Below, piece after piece: positions 24,108-32,986 of a stretch of 64,000 nucleotides of DNA. Source of the DNA: Pseudonocardia autotrophica (GTDB lineage Bacteria; Actinomycetota; Actinomycetes; Mycobacteriales; Pseudonocardiaceae); the NCBI RefSeq assembly GCF_000717175.1, contig NZ_JNYD01000003.1:620001-684000 (forward strand), written 5' to 3'. Numbering within the stretch: the stretch's first letter is position 1; each line of letters starts with the position of its first letter. The notes beneath the pieces are model-generated. The model saw only the letters and a program-made list of their open reading frames with translations. It did no database searches and was not told where the DNA came from. The translations under genes and the position numbers were made by a program.

Positions 24108-24227
24108 GGGACGTGCTCCGGGGGTGCGTTCGTGAAGCTGCTGGGAACGCGAGCCAGGTCTCGGCAGGGTTCTCGGCTTGGGGAGGGCGGGGCGAGAGGT
24201 CCCGCGGGGGCGCGACGGCAGCCTGGC

Positions 24228-24302
24228 TCAGCCGACGCGCTGGGCTACTACGAGCCCTGCGCGCGCGGCGAGAAGGATCGCTGCGAGTCGCACGTCGGCC
24301 AC
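24228..24302 (-). other. Possible 24-codon leader reading frame
   Basis: GTG 24302 to TGA 24228 would encode VADVRLAAILLAARAGLVVA plus four residues, rich in Leu, Val and Ala. It lies about 120 bp before the 95-residue gene on the same strand. No RBS is clear and no attenuator hairpin was found, so coding is uncertain. The rest of 24108-24434 holds only the hairpin at 24376-24410. Confidence 0.25.
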
Positions 24303-24375
24303 GTTAGCAGCCGCGCGTGGCGCGTGACACCTGGCCTCCCGGACAGGGTGATCCGCGGGAGGCGGCCCGAGAACG

Positions 24376-24410
24376 GGAGAAGGGGCCCCGCGGTGCGGGA
24401 CCCCTTCTCC
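24376..24410 (-). terminator. Terminator of the ctaE-qcrCAB operon
   Basis: Arms of 10 bp (GGAGAAGGGG and its complement), one mismatch and a further 5-bp stem close on a 3-nt loop. It begins 25 bp after the qcrB stop in the direction of transcription. Confidence 0.75.
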
Positions 24411-24434
24411 GTGTCGCTCAGGACGTGCGGACCG

Positions 24435-26132
24435 TCAGTCGGTCTGGTCCTTCGGCCGCCCCGCGTCGGGCCGGCCGGCCAGCTCCAGCTCCTCCGCCGC
24501 CCGGGCGCGCCGGTCGCGCTCCTCGAGCTCGCGGTGGTGGTTGTCGGCGCGGGCCTGCTCGAGGGCCACCGTCTCCTCGACGGGGTCCGGGCCGAGCAGC
24601 GAGCCCGCGACCGGCGTACCGGCCGAGCCCAGCTGGTTCATCCGCTTGGGCACCGGGGCGCCCTGGTACTCCAGCGGGACCGGGTGGCCGTGGCCGTCGA
24701 CGCCCGCCAGCGGCTGGTGGACCTCGATGAACTCGCCGTGCGGCAGCCGCCGGATGATGCCCGTCTCGATGCCGTGCTCCAGGACCGCCCGGTCGCTCTT
24801 CTGCAGGCCGATGCAGATCCGGTACGTCACCCAGTAGGCGATCGGCGGGATCACCAGGAGCCCGATGCGGCCCGCCCACGTGGTCGCGTTGAGCGAGACG
24901 TGGAAGAAGTAGGCGATCCAGTCGTTGACGCCCGAGAGCACCAGCCAGACGTAGAACGTGATGCCCATGACGCCCAGCGACGTGCGGACGGGGACGTCAC
25001 GCGGGCGCTGGAGCAGGTTGTGCAGGGCGTTGTCGCCGGTCATCTTGCGCTCGAGGGCCGGGTAGATGCCCGCCACCACGAACAGCACCGGGAGGAACGC
25101 CACCGTGGCCCAGAAGGCCGCCGGGATGGTGTAGCGGCCGAACAGGTAGATCTCCCACGGCGGGAAGATGCGCGCCATGCCCTCGGAGAACAGCATGTAC
25201 CAGTCGGGCTGCGACCCGGCGGAGACGTGCGAGGGGTCGTAGGGGCCGAGGTTCCAGATCGGGTTGATCTGGAAGATGCCGGCCATGATCCCGATGACGC
25301 CGACGACGATCGCGAAGAACGCGCCGCCCTTGGCCGCGAACGCCGGGAGGATCCGGACGCCGACGACGTTGGTCTCCTTGCGGCCGGGGCCGGGAAACTG
25401 GGTGTGCTTCTGGTACCAGACCAGCGCCAGGTGCACGCCGATCAGCGCGAGCAGGATGCCCGGGAAGATCAGCACGTGGACGATGTAGAGCCGCGGGATG
25501 ATCTCCATGCCCGGGAACTCGCCGCCGAAGAGCAGCCAGTGCGCCCAGGTGCCGATCAGCGGGATCGACATGATGAAGCCCGAGGCGATGCGCAGGCCGA
25601 TGCCGGACAGCAGGTCGTCCGGTAGCGAGTAGCCGGTGAAGCCCTCGAGCATGCCCAGCAGGATCAGGACCAGGCCGATGATCCAGTTCGTCTCACGCGG
25701 CTTGCGGAACGCGCCGGTGAAGAAGATCCGGAACATGTGCGCGACCATCGAGGCGACGAACAGCAGCGCCGCCCAGTGGTGGACCTGCCGCACGAACAGG
25801 CCGCCGCGGACCTCCAGGGAGATCTCGACGGCGCTCTCGTACGCCCGCGACATGTGGATGCCGCGCAGGTTGTCGAACGGGCCGTTGTAGACGACCTCGG
25901 TCATCGACGGGTCGAAGAACAGCCCGAGGTAGATGCCCGAGAGCAGCAGGACGATGAAGCTGTAGAGCGCGACCTCGCCCAGCATGAACGACCAGTGCGT
26001 GGGGAAGACCTTGTTGAACTGCTTCCGCAGCCCGGCGGCGGGGTGGTACCGCTCGTCGAGCTCGTCGAGCGCGGCGGCGGCCTTGCTCTTCGGGCCACCG
26101 GACTTGGTGACGGGTGTGGTGATGGCGCTCAT
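24435..26132 (-). CDS. qcrB: Cytochrome bc1 complex cytochrome b subunit
   Basis: A 565-residue membrane protein, the quinol-oxidising core of the actinobacterial bcc-aa3 supercomplex. It has the b-haem His ligands in TM2 ([20 protein letters not shown]) and TM4 (around HWLLFGGEF and [17 protein letters not shown]), and the Qo-site loop after [13 protein letters not shown], with the actinobacterial C-terminal cytoplasmic tail rich in charged residues ([19 protein letters not shown]). Start is ATG 26132, overlapping the qcrA stop by 4 bp. It is the last gene of the operon, followed by a hairpin. Confidence 0.95.
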   Translation of the reverse strand: MSAITTPVTKSGGPKSKAAAALDELDERYHPAAGLRKQFNKVFPTHWSFMLGEVALYSFIVLLLSGIYLGLFFDPSMTEVVYNGPFDNLRGIHMSRAYESAVEISLEVRGGLFVRQVHHWAALLFVASMVAHMFRIFFTGAFRKPRETNWIIGLVLILLGMLEGFTGYSLPDDLLSGIGLRIASGFIMSIPLIGTWAHWLLFGGEFPGMEIIPRLYIVHVLIFPGILLALIGVHLALVWYQKHTQFPGPGRKETNVVGVRILPAFAAKGGAFFAIVVGVIGIMAGIFQINPIWNLGPYDPSHVSAGSQPDWYMLFSEGMARIFPPWEIYLFGRYTIPAAFWATVAFLPVLFVVAGIYPALERKMTGDNALHNLLQRPRDVPVRTSLGVMGITFYVWLVLSGVNDWIAYFFHVSLNATTWAGRIGLLVIPPIAYWVTYRICIGLQKSDRAVLEHGIETGIIRRLPHGEFIEVHQPLAGVDGHGHPVPLEYQGAPVPKRMNQLGSAGTPVAGSLLGPDPVEETVALEQARADNHHRELEERDRRARAAEELELAGRPDAGRPKDQTD

Positions 26133-27250
26133 GGCCTCCGCTCCCAGAATGCCGGTCCGACGGGCTCGATGAAGTCGCTCCGTGCCACGAAGTAACCCTC
26201 ACTGTCCACGGTAATGGGCAGCTGGGGCAATGCGCGCGTCGCGGGACCGAAGACCGGCCGCGCGTACTCGGTCGCGAGGAACTGCGACTGGTGGCACGGG
26301 CACAGGATGCGGTTGTCCTGCGCCTGGTAGAGCGACGTCGGGCAGCCCAGGTGGGTGCACACCTTCGAGAAGGCGTAGTAGTCGCCGAAGTGGAAGTTCT
26401 CCTGGCCCTGGCGCTTGATCGTCTCGGTGCCGGGGCGGAGCCGGATGAGCATGACCGGCGTGTCCGAGGCGCGCTGCGCGTGCAGCAGCTCCTCCTCGTT
26501 GCCGCGTTCCGACTCGCGGTAGGGGAACACCGTCTCCATGGAGCCGGGCTCCATGTCCTCGGGGCGGACCCGGGAGATCTCGCCGAGGATGCCCGTGTCG
26601 CGGCGCAGGTAGACGGTCTCGTCGCCCTTCGGGGCCCACGGGGTGACCCACAGGGCCGCCTGGTCGCCGCCCTTCCACGGGTTGCGGATGAGCGGGCCGA
26701 GGGCCGCGATGCCGAGGCCGATGCCGAAGATGCCGGCCGCGGCACCCGCGGAGCGGGTGATCAGCTTGCGCCGGGCGATGTCCGTCGACTTCCCGGCGGA
26801 CGCGAGCTGCGCCATGATCGTCCTGCGGTCGACCTCGTCCGAGCGGCCGTCGTGCCGCTGCTGGACCGAGACCTCCTCGGGGAAGAACTTCCGCACGTAG
26901 GCGATGACGCCGATGCCCAGCGCGAGGACGGTGAACCCGAACAGGAAGCCGATCGCCGGGTTGTACGAGGCGTACCAGCCGTACCCGGGGGCACCGGGGG
27001 CGACGTACTCATGCGGCCAGGCGATGAAGGCGACGATGAAGCCCAGGGCCGAGAGCGCCGACAGGATGAACCAGGCCGCGACGGTGCGCTCGGCGCGCTT
27101 CTCGGCGCGGGTGCCCCTGACCGGCCACTTCGGCGCGTTGTGGACGACCTCGACGTCGTCGAGGGTCCCGGCCAGCCGCGCCAACTCCTCCTGGCTCATC
27201 CCCTCGAGCTCCTCCGGGGAGGGGCGGCCGGGGGTGTCGGTGGCGCTCAA
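26129..27250 (-). CDS. qcrA: Cytochrome bc1 complex Rieske iron-sulfur subunit
   Basis: The C-terminal domain binds a [2Fe-2S] cluster through CTHLGCP and CPCHQS, the two Cys and two His ligands of a Rieske protein. Three membrane helices precede it (two near residues 60-130, one near 180), as is usual in Actinobacteria. A twin-Arg-like [14 protein letters not shown] precedes the third helix and probably directs Tat export of the cluster domain. I chose TTG 27250 because it shares TTGA with the qcrC stop and has GGGAG 7-8 nt before; GTG 27268 in the same frame would add six residues. Length is then 373 residues. Confidence 0.92.
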   Translation of the reverse strand: MSATDTPGRPSPEELEGMSQEELARLAGTLDDVEVVHNAPKWPVRGTRAEKRAERTVAAWFILSALSALGFIVAFIAWPHEYVAPGAPGYGWYASYNPAIGFLFGFTVLALGIGVIAYVRKFFPEEVSVQQRHDGRSDEVDRRTIMAQLASAGKSTDIARRKLITRSAGAAAGIFGIGLGIAALGPLIRNPWKGGDQAALWVTPWAPKGDETVYLRRDTGILGEISRVRPEDMEPGSMETVFPYRESERGNEEELLHAQRASDTPVMLIRLRPGTETIKRQGQENFHFGDYYAFSKVCTHLGCPTSLYQAQDNRILCPCHQSQFLATEYARPVFGPATRALPQLPITVDSEGYFVARSDFIEPVGPAFWERRP

Positions 27251-28101
27251 TTCTTCGCTCCCAACCACATTGCGAAACCGATGACAGCGGTCAGGCCGAC
27301 GACGAAGATGACCACGCCCTCGGTCGTCGGGCCGAGGCCCCCGAGGTCGTAACCGCCCACCTGGTTGCTGCCGTTGGTGACGGACTTGACGTACGCGATG
27401 ATGTCCCGCTTCTCCTCCGACGTGAGCTGCCGGTCACCGAACTTCGGCATGTTCTGCGGGCCCGTGAGCATCGCGGTGTAGATCTGCTCCTCGGTGGGCG
27501 TGGCCAGCGACGGGGCGTACTTCCCCGACGACAGTGCGCCGCCGACACCGGTGAAGTTGTGGCACGAGGCGCAGTTCAGGCGGAACAGCTGGCCGCCGCG
27601 GGCCGGGTCGTCGCCGCGGAGGGCGGCGCCGGTCTGCGCCGGGGTCTCCGGGCCGCCGCCGTTGGCCTGGACGTAGGCGCCGAGGGCGTCGAGGTTCGCC
27701 CGGCCCTCCTCGGTGTCCGGGTCGAACTGCGGCAGCGGGGGCTTGCGGCCGGCCTGGGCCTCCTGGCGGGCCAGCGGCATGCGGCCGGAGGAGACCTGGA
27801 AGTAGACGGCGGCGTCGCCGACGCCGATCAGGCTGGGGCCGCGCTCCGCGACGCCCTGCAGGTTGGAGCCGTGGCAGGTGATGCAGGCGGCGTTGTACAG
27901 CTCCTGGCCCTTGGCCACCAGGGCGGCGTCGGGCTGGGCGATCGCCTGGTTCTGCTCGGCGTTCGGGGCGAACAACGTGTACCCGCCGCCGACCGCCAGC
28001 AGGGCGACGCCGATCGCGAGGAGACCGGCGAACTTCCGCCGCATCTTGCCGTGCGGCCGCCGCTTCCGGGGCGCGGGTGGTGTGGTGGTCTCGGTGGTCA
28101 T
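27247..28101 (-). CDS. qcrC: Cytochrome bc1 complex di-haem cytochrome c subunit
   Basis: A 284-residue membrane-anchored protein. The N-terminal helix ([21 protein letters not shown]) and C-terminal helix ([20 protein letters not shown]) flank two cytochrome c domains with CITCH and CASCH haem motifs and downstream Met ligands (RMPLA and NMPKFGD). In this supercomplex QcrC replaces a soluble cytochrome c and hands electrons directly to the aa3 oxidase. It starts at ATG 28101 and overlaps qcrA. Confidence 0.95.
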   Translation of the reverse strand: MTTETTTPPAPRKRRPHGKMRRKFAGLLAIGVALLAVGGGYTLFAPNAEQNQAIAQPDAALVAKGQELYNAACITCHGSNLQGVAERGPSLIGVGDAAVYFQVSSGRMPLARQEAQAGRKPPLPQFDPDTEEGRANLDALGAYVQANGGGPETPAQTGAALRGDDPARGGQLFRLNCASCHNFTGVGGALSSGKYAPSLATPTEEQIYTAMLTGPQNMPKFGDRQLTSEEKRDIIAYVKSVTNGSNQVGGYDLGGLGPTTEGVVIFVVGLTAVIGFAMWLGAKN

Positions 28102-28156
28102 CGTCGGCGTCTAACCCTCACGGTCGGCGTTTCGTGCTTCCGGGGAGCGGGGTCCG

Positions 28157-28759
28157 CTACCGGATGAAGTAGATGACGGCGAAGAGGCCGATCCAGACGA
28201 CGTCGACGAAGTGCCAGTAGTAGGACACGACGATCGCCGCGGTGGCCTGTGCCGGGGTGAACTTGCTCAGCCTGGTGCGGATCAACAGGTAGATGAACGC
28301 GATCAGGCCGCCGGTCACGTGGAGGCCGTGGAAGCCCGTGGCCATGTAGAAGACCGTGCCGTAGGCGCTGGACGAGATCGTCGTCTCGTGCTCGGTGACC
28401 AGCGTGTGGTACTCGTTGATCTGGCCGAGCACGAAGAACGTGCCCATGAGCAGCGTCAGCGTGTACCAGCGCCGGAGGCCGAAGACGTCGCCGCGCTCGG
28501 CGGCGAACACCCCGAACTGGCACGTGAACGACGACGCCACGAGGACGATCGTCACGACCAGTGCGTAGGGGACGTCGAGGTGGGTCGGCGGCGGGGGCCA
28601 CTCGCCGACGTTCTGGGCGCGCGCGGTGAAGTAGATCGCGAACAGGCCGGCGAAGAACATCAGCTCGCTGGACAGCCAGACGATGGTGCCGATGCTGACC
28701 AGGTTCGGTCGGTTCAGCGAGTGGATCCGCGCGCTGATGTTGGGAGCCGCTGTCGTCAC
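28157..28759 (-). CDS. ctaE: Cytochrome c oxidase subunit III
   Basis: A 200-residue protein with five hydrophobic helices, the short bacterial form of subunit III of the aa3 oxidase. Family blocks seen are [17 protein letters not shown] near the N-terminus, [20 protein letters not shown] with the conserved GxHGxH, and a final [20 protein letters not shown]. Start is GTG 28759. It is the first gene of ctaE-qcrC-qcrA-qcrB, the conserved actinobacterial order, with a 55-bp gap before qcrC. Confidence 0.95.
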   Translation of the reverse strand: MTTAAPNISARIHSLNRPNLVSIGTIVWLSSELMFFAGLFAIYFTARAQNVGEWPPPPTHLDVPYALVVTIVLVASSFTCQFGVFAAERGDVFGLRRWYTLTLLMGTFFVLGQINEYHTLVTEHETTISSSAYGTVFYMATGFHGLHVTGGLIAFIYLLIRTRLSKFTPAQATAAIVVSYYWHFVDVVWIGLFAVIYFIR

Positions 28760-28906
28760 GCGGGCATTATGACCCCACGCGAACTTCTACAGCCTGTCGG
28801 GATACCCACTTCGTCAGGGAGAACCGGTTCGGTGGCACCGGGGCAACGCCTCACCGGCCCCTCCGGGTTCCCGCGCGTGCGCGTCCGCGGGTGTGAGGGT
28901 GCTGAC

Positions 28907-28912
28907 TAGTAT
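28907..28912 (+). promoter_or_regulatory. -10 box of the pseudo-receiver/trpD pair, leaderless spacing
   Basis: TAGTAT ends 7 nt before GTG 28920. The ATG at 28911 overlaps the box and so is probably not used. A -35 element was not evident. Confidence 0.5.
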
Positions 28913-28919
28913 GCGGCGG

Positions 28920-29399
28920 GTGAGCAGCGCCGGAAGCCTCCCCGCGAGCACGAACCCGTCCGCGTCGTCCGGGCGGCGGACCTGGAACGTGCTGGTCTAC
29001 AGCCATCGTCCGGAGGTCAGGGAGGCCGTCGTGACGGCCGTCGGGCGGCGCCCCGCGCCCGATCTCGGCCGCGTCCGTTACGTCGAGGCCTCCGGGGTCG
29101 CCGAGGTCCTCGCGGCGTGCGACGCCGGCGAGGTCGACCTCGCGATCCTCGACGGCGAGGCGCAGCCGACCGGCGGCCTGGGACTCGCCCGGCAGCTGAA
29201 GGACGAGATCGCCGACTGCCCCCCGATCGTGGTCTCCGTGCGGCGCGCCGACGACCGGTGGCTCGCCACCTGGTCCCGGGCCGACGCCGTGCTCGTGCAC
29301 CCGCTCGACCCGCTGACCGCCGCCGAGACGGTGGCCGAGGTGCTGCGCGGTCTCGAGGCCGGGAACGGGTCCGGGGACAGCGCCCCCGTCCGCCGCTGA
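28920..29399 (+). CDS. Response-regulator-like (pseudo-receiver) protein encoded with trpD
   Basis: About 159 residues, with a single CheY-like domain after a short Ser-rich leader. Strand 1 is [17 protein letters not shown], where a true receiver would have an acidic pair; here it is His-Arg-Pro-Glu. Asp in [20 protein letters not shown] occupies the phospho-acceptor position. The invariant Lys near the end is replaced: [11 protein letters not shown] has His. It is therefore probably not phosphorylated in the usual way. There is no output domain. Its stop overlaps the trpD start (TGATG), so both are made together; the meaning of this link is unknown. Confidence 0.65.
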   Translation: MSSAGSLPASTNPSASSGRRTWNVLVYSHRPEVREAVVTAVGRRPAPDLGRVRYVEASGVAEVLAACDAGEVDLAILDGEAQPTGGLGLARQLKDEIADCPPIVVSVRRADDRWLATWSRADAVLVHPLDPLTAAETVAEVLRGLEAGNGSGDSAPVRR

Positions 29400-30439
29400 T
29401 GGCCGACCAGACCTGGCCGGCCGTGCTCGGCCGGCTCATCTCCGGCCAGGACCTCGCCGCCGAGGACACGGCGTGGGTGATGGACCGCGTGCTGTCGGCC
29501 GACGCCACGCCGGCCCAGCTCGCCGGGTTCCTCGTCGCGCTGCGGTCCAAGGGCGAGACCGCCACCGAGATCACCGGGCTCGCCGCGGCGATGCTCGACC
29601 ACGCCAACCGGGTCACGGTCGCGGGGCGCGCCGTCGACATCGTCGGGACGGGCGGGGACCAGGCCAACACCGTCAACATCTCGACCATGGCCGCGATCGT
29701 GGTCGCCGCGGCCGGGGTGCCGGTGGTGAAGCACGGGAACCGGGCGGCGTCCTCGTCGTCGGGGGCGGCCGACGTGCTGGAGGCGCTCGGCGTGGTCATC
29801 GACCTGCCGCCGTCCGCCGTCGCGAGCTGTGTGGCCGAGGTGGGTATCGCCTTCTGCTTCGCCCCGGTCTTCCACCCGGCGATGCGGCACGCCGGCCCGG
29901 TGCGCCGCGAGCTCGGCGTCCCCACGGCCATGAACATCCTCGGCCCGCTCACCAACCCGGCCCAGCCGTCGGCGGGGCTCGTCGGGTGCGCGGACCCGCG
30001 GCTCGCCCCGGTGATCGCCGAGGTGCTGGCCGGGCGCGGTGCTTCCGCGCTCGTCGTGCGGGGCGACGACGGCCTCGACGAGCTCACCACGACCACCGCC
30101 AGCGCCGTCTGGATCGCCGGCGGGGGAGAGGTGCGGCGGGGGACCGTCGACCCCGCCCGCCTCGGCATCGGCCCCGCCACCCGCGAGGACCTGCGGGGCG
30201 GCGACGCCCGCGCCAACGCCGAGGTCGCCCGCGACCTCGTCGCCGGCAAGCAAGGGCCCGTCCGCGAGGCGGTGCTGCTCAATGCCGCCGGCGCGCTCGC
30301 GGCCTACGACGGCCCGGTGACCGACCTCGACACCGCCCTCGCCGCGGGCCTCGAACGCGCCGCCGGGGCGATCGACTCCGGCGCGGCCGAGCGGCTGCTC
30401 GGCACCTGGGCCGAGGTCTCCACGCGGCTCAAGGGCTAG
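29399..30439 (+). CDS. trpD: Anthranilate phosphoribosyltransferase
   Basis: A 346-residue enzyme of tryptophan biosynthesis that joins anthranilate to PRPP. The PRPP loop is [18 protein letters not shown] at about residues 78-95, followed by [22 protein letters not shown], the phosphate and anthranilate contacts, and [18 protein letters not shown]. The metal-binding Asp-Glu pair lies in DGLDELTTT. Start ATG 29399 overlaps the preceding stop by 1 bp. As in mycobacteria, it stands apart from other trp genes beside ctaE-qcrCAB. A hairpin follows. Confidence 0.95.
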   Translation: MADQTWPAVLGRLISGQDLAAEDTAWVMDRVLSADATPAQLAGFLVALRSKGETATEITGLAAAMLDHANRVTVAGRAVDIVGTGGDQANTVNISTMAAIVVAAAGVPVVKHGNRAASSSSGAADVLEALGVVIDLPPSAVASCVAEVGIAFCFAPVFHPAMRHAGPVRRELGVPTAMNILGPLTNPAQPSAGLVGCADPRLAPVIAEVLAGRGASALVVRGDDGLDELTTTTASAVWIAGGGEVRRGTVDPARLGIGPATREDLRGGDARANAEVARDLVAGKQGPVREAVLLNAAGALAAYDGPVTDLDTALAAGLERAAGAIDSGAAERLLGTWAEVSTRLKG

Positions 30440-30441
30440 GT

Positions 30442-30469
30442 GGGTGGGTCGGGTGCGCCCGACCCACCC
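30442..30469 (+). terminator. Hairpin terminator of trpD
   Basis: Perfect 12-bp stem (30442-30453 with 30458-30469) with a TGCG loop, 2 bp after the trpD stop. No T-run follows, common for terminators in high-GC actinobacteria. Confidence 0.8.
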
Positions 30470-31007
30470 CGCCACTCGCGCCCTGCCCTCGCAGGCGTCG
30501 CGCTGTGCCCTCTCGCGAGTCGCGCTGTGGCCTCCGGGCGACGACCCGGCTCCATGATCGTTGTCAGCGGGACGTGAGGGCTGCTTCGACGACCGTCCTG
30601 CCACGCTCGTGATGACCGTGGGAGCCCGAGACCGTCCCCGAGCGCTGGCTCCGGGGCGTGCGTGCGGTGCTTCATGGCGTCGGCGCTTGATCTCACGGGT
30701 CGTGACCGTTTCGGCGACTCTGCGTCAGACACGCTGCTCAGACGGGTGGTTCGTGCTCCGGCGCCCCGAGCGGGCCTTCGCTGCACCGGGTGACGCCCGA
30801 CCGGGGGCGGTGTCACGCCTTCGAGGGGCGTTGCCTGCTCTGCGCTGACTCAAAGCGGACATCAGCACCATGATTCACGCCAGCACCACCTACCTCAACG
30901 ACACCATGCGGTGCGGCGGGTAGTGACAGATGCCTTGCGCAGAGTCACGAAGCCGCCGGACCGGGTTGCCCGCCCGGGCGACGGGGGTGCAGGCGAAAGG
31001 CGATCCG
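30470..31007. other. Intergenic stretch without recognisable genes
   Basis: About 540 bp with no frame that looks coding on either strand. It is somewhat lower in GC than its neighbours, consistent with long non-coding sequence. A near-perfect direct repeat (variants of tcgcgctgtg) lies near 30500-30530 and an imperfect inverted repeat near 30790-30825. The last 100 bp should hold the promoter and leader of the GH16 gene, but no riboswitch class could be matched. Confidence 0.4.
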
Positions 31008-32510
31008 ATGAAGCTCCGAACCCGCAGACACCTCGCTCTGATCGCGACGGTCGGTGCCCTGGGCCTGATCGGGCCCGGCGTCGCGAGCGCCCACGACACC
31101 CCCGGGGACACCGCGGCCACCGGGCCGACCGCTCCCGCTCCCGCCGGGACGGGACTGCTGTCCTCCGATCCCGCGGACGCCTCGGCACAGGTTCCCAGCC
31201 CTGCGCCGGCGGCGGGCACCGCGCCCGTCCCGCCCGTGAGCGGTGCGGGGGCGGACCCGGTCACGGGACCGGCTCCCGTCGCCGGTGCTGCCGCTCCGGG
31301 GGTCGCCGCGGCGGTCCCCGTCGCCGCGCCCGTCGCGGACCCGACCGCTCCACCGGCGGGCGGGACGGTGGCCGGGCCCGGTGGGATTGCGGTGCAGGAG
31401 CCGCCCGGGGTGCCCCCGGCCGTCACGCCGCCGGTGGTGGCGCCGCCCGCCACGGTGCCGCCCGCCACGGTGCCGCCCGCCACGGTGCCGCCCGCCACGG
31501 TGCCGCCCGCCACGGTGCCGCCCGTCGCGGTGCCGCCGGTCCCGGCCGAGCCCGACACCGCCGCCGAGAAGTACGGCTGGGGCACACCGCTGCCGGAGTC
31601 CGACGAGTTCGACTACACCGGTGCCCCGGACTCCGCCAAGTGGGACACGATCAACGGGTGCTGGGCCGGCCACAACGGCAACGGCAAGCGCTGTGGCGCC
31701 AACAGCACCGTCGACGGCGAGAAGCTGATCCAGAAGGGCAGCGAGAACGGCGACACCGGCTGGCTGGCCTCGAAGCTCGACCAGCGGTACGGCCGCTGGG
31801 AGGCGCGCGTCCGCTCCTTCAACACGGGGGACTCGGGCAAGGAGTACCACCCACTGCTGATCGTGTGGCCGGAGTCGGACAGCTGGCCGGAGGACGGCGA
31901 GTACGACTTCCTCGAGAACCAGGCGCCCGGCGAGGAGTGCGCCAACGCCTTCATCCACTACCCGCACCCGAACATGCCGGTGCAGCAGGAGTTCCTGGAG
32001 GAGGAGGACTGCGGGGCACCGCTGTCCGAGTGGCACAACATCGCCTTCGAGTGGACGCCGGACCACGTGCGGGGCTACGTCGACGGCAAGGAGTGGTACA
32101 CGCTCGAGGACGGCGCGGGTCCCGGCGGCCGCAAGAACATTCAGGACATGCCCTCCGGGCACCTGACCATCCAGTTCGACAACTTCCACGGCGGCGGGAT
32201 GCGCGAGGCCAGCTACGAGATCGACTGGGTGCGCATGTACTCGCTCGACGGCGCGGGGCAGCCCGCGGCCGGCGCGCCGGGCACGGCGGCCGGGGCGCCC
32301 GCCGCGGGCGGCGAGGACCGGTCCGGTGAGGACCCGTCCACCGGGGACTCCTCCGGTGGCCGGTCGTCCGGTGGCCGGTCGTCCGCTGAGAAGCCGTCCG
32401 GTGGGGATCCGTCCGGGGACGGGCCCGCCAGCGAGGGCGCGATGACCGAGGCGGCACCGGCCGCGTCCGCGACCCGGGCCTCGTCCTTCGACGCCCGCAC
32501 CTCCGGCTGA
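31008..32510 (+). CDS. Secreted family-16 glycoside hydrolase with Pro-rich repeat linker
   Basis: A 500-residue exported protein. A signal peptide ends near ASA-28. Residues ~30-180 are a low-complexity Ala/Pro/Val/Thr linker that includes five exact copies of a 15-bp DNA unit encoding PPATV. The catalytic domain (~185-415) shows GH16 motif EYDFLE with Glu298 as nucleophile, Asp300 and Glu303 as acid/base; the EWHNIAFEWTPDHVRGYVDG block is also typical. The C-terminus is a Gly/Ser/Ala/Asp-rich tail. GH16 enzymes cut beta-1,3/1,4-glucans or galactans; which one is not decided. No carbohydrate-binding module or cell-wall anchor was recognised. Confidence 0.85.
   Translation: MKLRTRRHLALIATVGALGLIGPGVASAHDTPGDTAATGPTAPAPAGTGLLSSDPADASAQVPSPAPAAGTAPVPPVSGAGADPVTGPAPVAGAAAPGVAAAVPVAAPVADPTAPPAGGTVAGPGGIAVQEPPGVPPAVTPPVVAPPATVPPATVPPATVPPATVPPATVPPVAVPPVPAEPDTAAEKYGWGTPLPESDEFDYTGAPDSAKWDTINGCWAGHNGNGKRCGANSTVDGEKLIQKGSENGDTGWLASKLDQRYGRWEARVRSFNTGDSGKEYHPLLIVWPESDSWPEDGEYDFLENQAPGEECANAFIHYPHPNMPVQQEFLEEEDCGAPLSEWHNIAFEWTPDHVRGYVDGKEWYTLEDGAGPGGRKNIQDMPSGHLTIQFDNFHGGGMREASYEIDWVRMYSLDGAGQPAAGAPGTAAGAPAAGGEDRSGEDPSTGDSSGGRSSGGRSSAEKPSGGDPSGDGPASEGAMTEAAPAASATRASSFDARTSG
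31442..31531. repeat. 15-bp in-frame tandem repeats in the GH16 linker
   Basis: Five perfect copies of GCCGCCCGCCACGGT (31442-31516), then one degenerate copy. They encode a PPATV-type linker, and copy number may vary between strains. Confidence 0.9.
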
Positions 32511-32697
32511 GCACAGGACCCGCACCCGGTGGGCGGCCCGCACAGGTCGTCCGCCGGGTGTGCGGCACGTCCGGGGGTGCGGACGCCACCCTCCCCACAC
32601 CCGGTGATCACGGCCCGGTGTGGATCGCGGCACCGCGGCCTCCGCTGCACTAGCCTCCGCAGCGAACCGCCCCGAGGCCTCGTGAGAAGGAGAGCTC

Positions 32698-32976
32698 GTG
32701 ATCACCGCGATCGTCCTGGTCCACACCCTCGCCGACCGGATCCCCGAGACCGCACAGGCGATCGCGGACATCGAGGGCGTCGCCGAGGTCTACTCGTGCG
32801 CCGGCGACGTCGACCTGATCGCGATCGTGAAGGTCCGCGAGCACGAGCAGCTCGCCGACCTCATCGCGGGGAGGATCTCCAAGGTCGACGGCGTGCAGCA
32901 CACCGACACCCACATCGCCTTCCGCTCCTACTCCCGCGCCGACACCGAGGCCGCCTTCTCGGTCGGCTCGACCTGA
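32698..32976 (+). CDS. Stand-alone Lrp/AsnC ligand-binding (RAM) domain protein
   Basis: A 92-residue protein made only of the alpha-beta RAM domain of Lrp/AsnC regulators: ITAIVLVHTLADRIPETAQA, IEGVAEVYSCAGDVDLIAIV and a final DTHIAFRSYSRADTE. The DNA-binding half is missing, as in other stand-alone RAM proteins of Actinobacteria, which probably bind amino acids or partner with full-length regulators. Start is GTG 32698 behind AAGGAGAG. A TAGCCT box lies at 32651, about 47 bp upstream. It converges on the nuclease gene 10 bp away. Confidence 0.85.
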   Translation: MITAIVLVHTLADRIPETAQAIADIEGVAEVYSCAGDVDLIAIVKVREHEQLADLIAGRISKVDGVQHTDTHIAFRSYSRADTEAAFSVGST

Positions 32977-32986
32977 GGCCCGCGGC

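Noticed and set aside
24113..24307. Plus-strand 64-codon frame between the 95-residue gene and qcrB
   Set aside because: No ribosome site or family resemblance; it is antisense to the equally weak leader candidate and both may be chance.
30850..31007. Possible c-di-AMP (ydaO-type) riboswitch upstream of the secreted GH16 gene
   Set aside because: Such genes are sometimes riboswitch-controlled in actinobacteria, but none of the conserved ydaO core segments could be matched here or upstream of the NlpC/P60 gene (36661-36906).
31442..31531. Short regular repeats considered as a CRISPR array
   Set aside because: Units are 15 bp, contiguous without spacers, and in frame with the GH16 linker.
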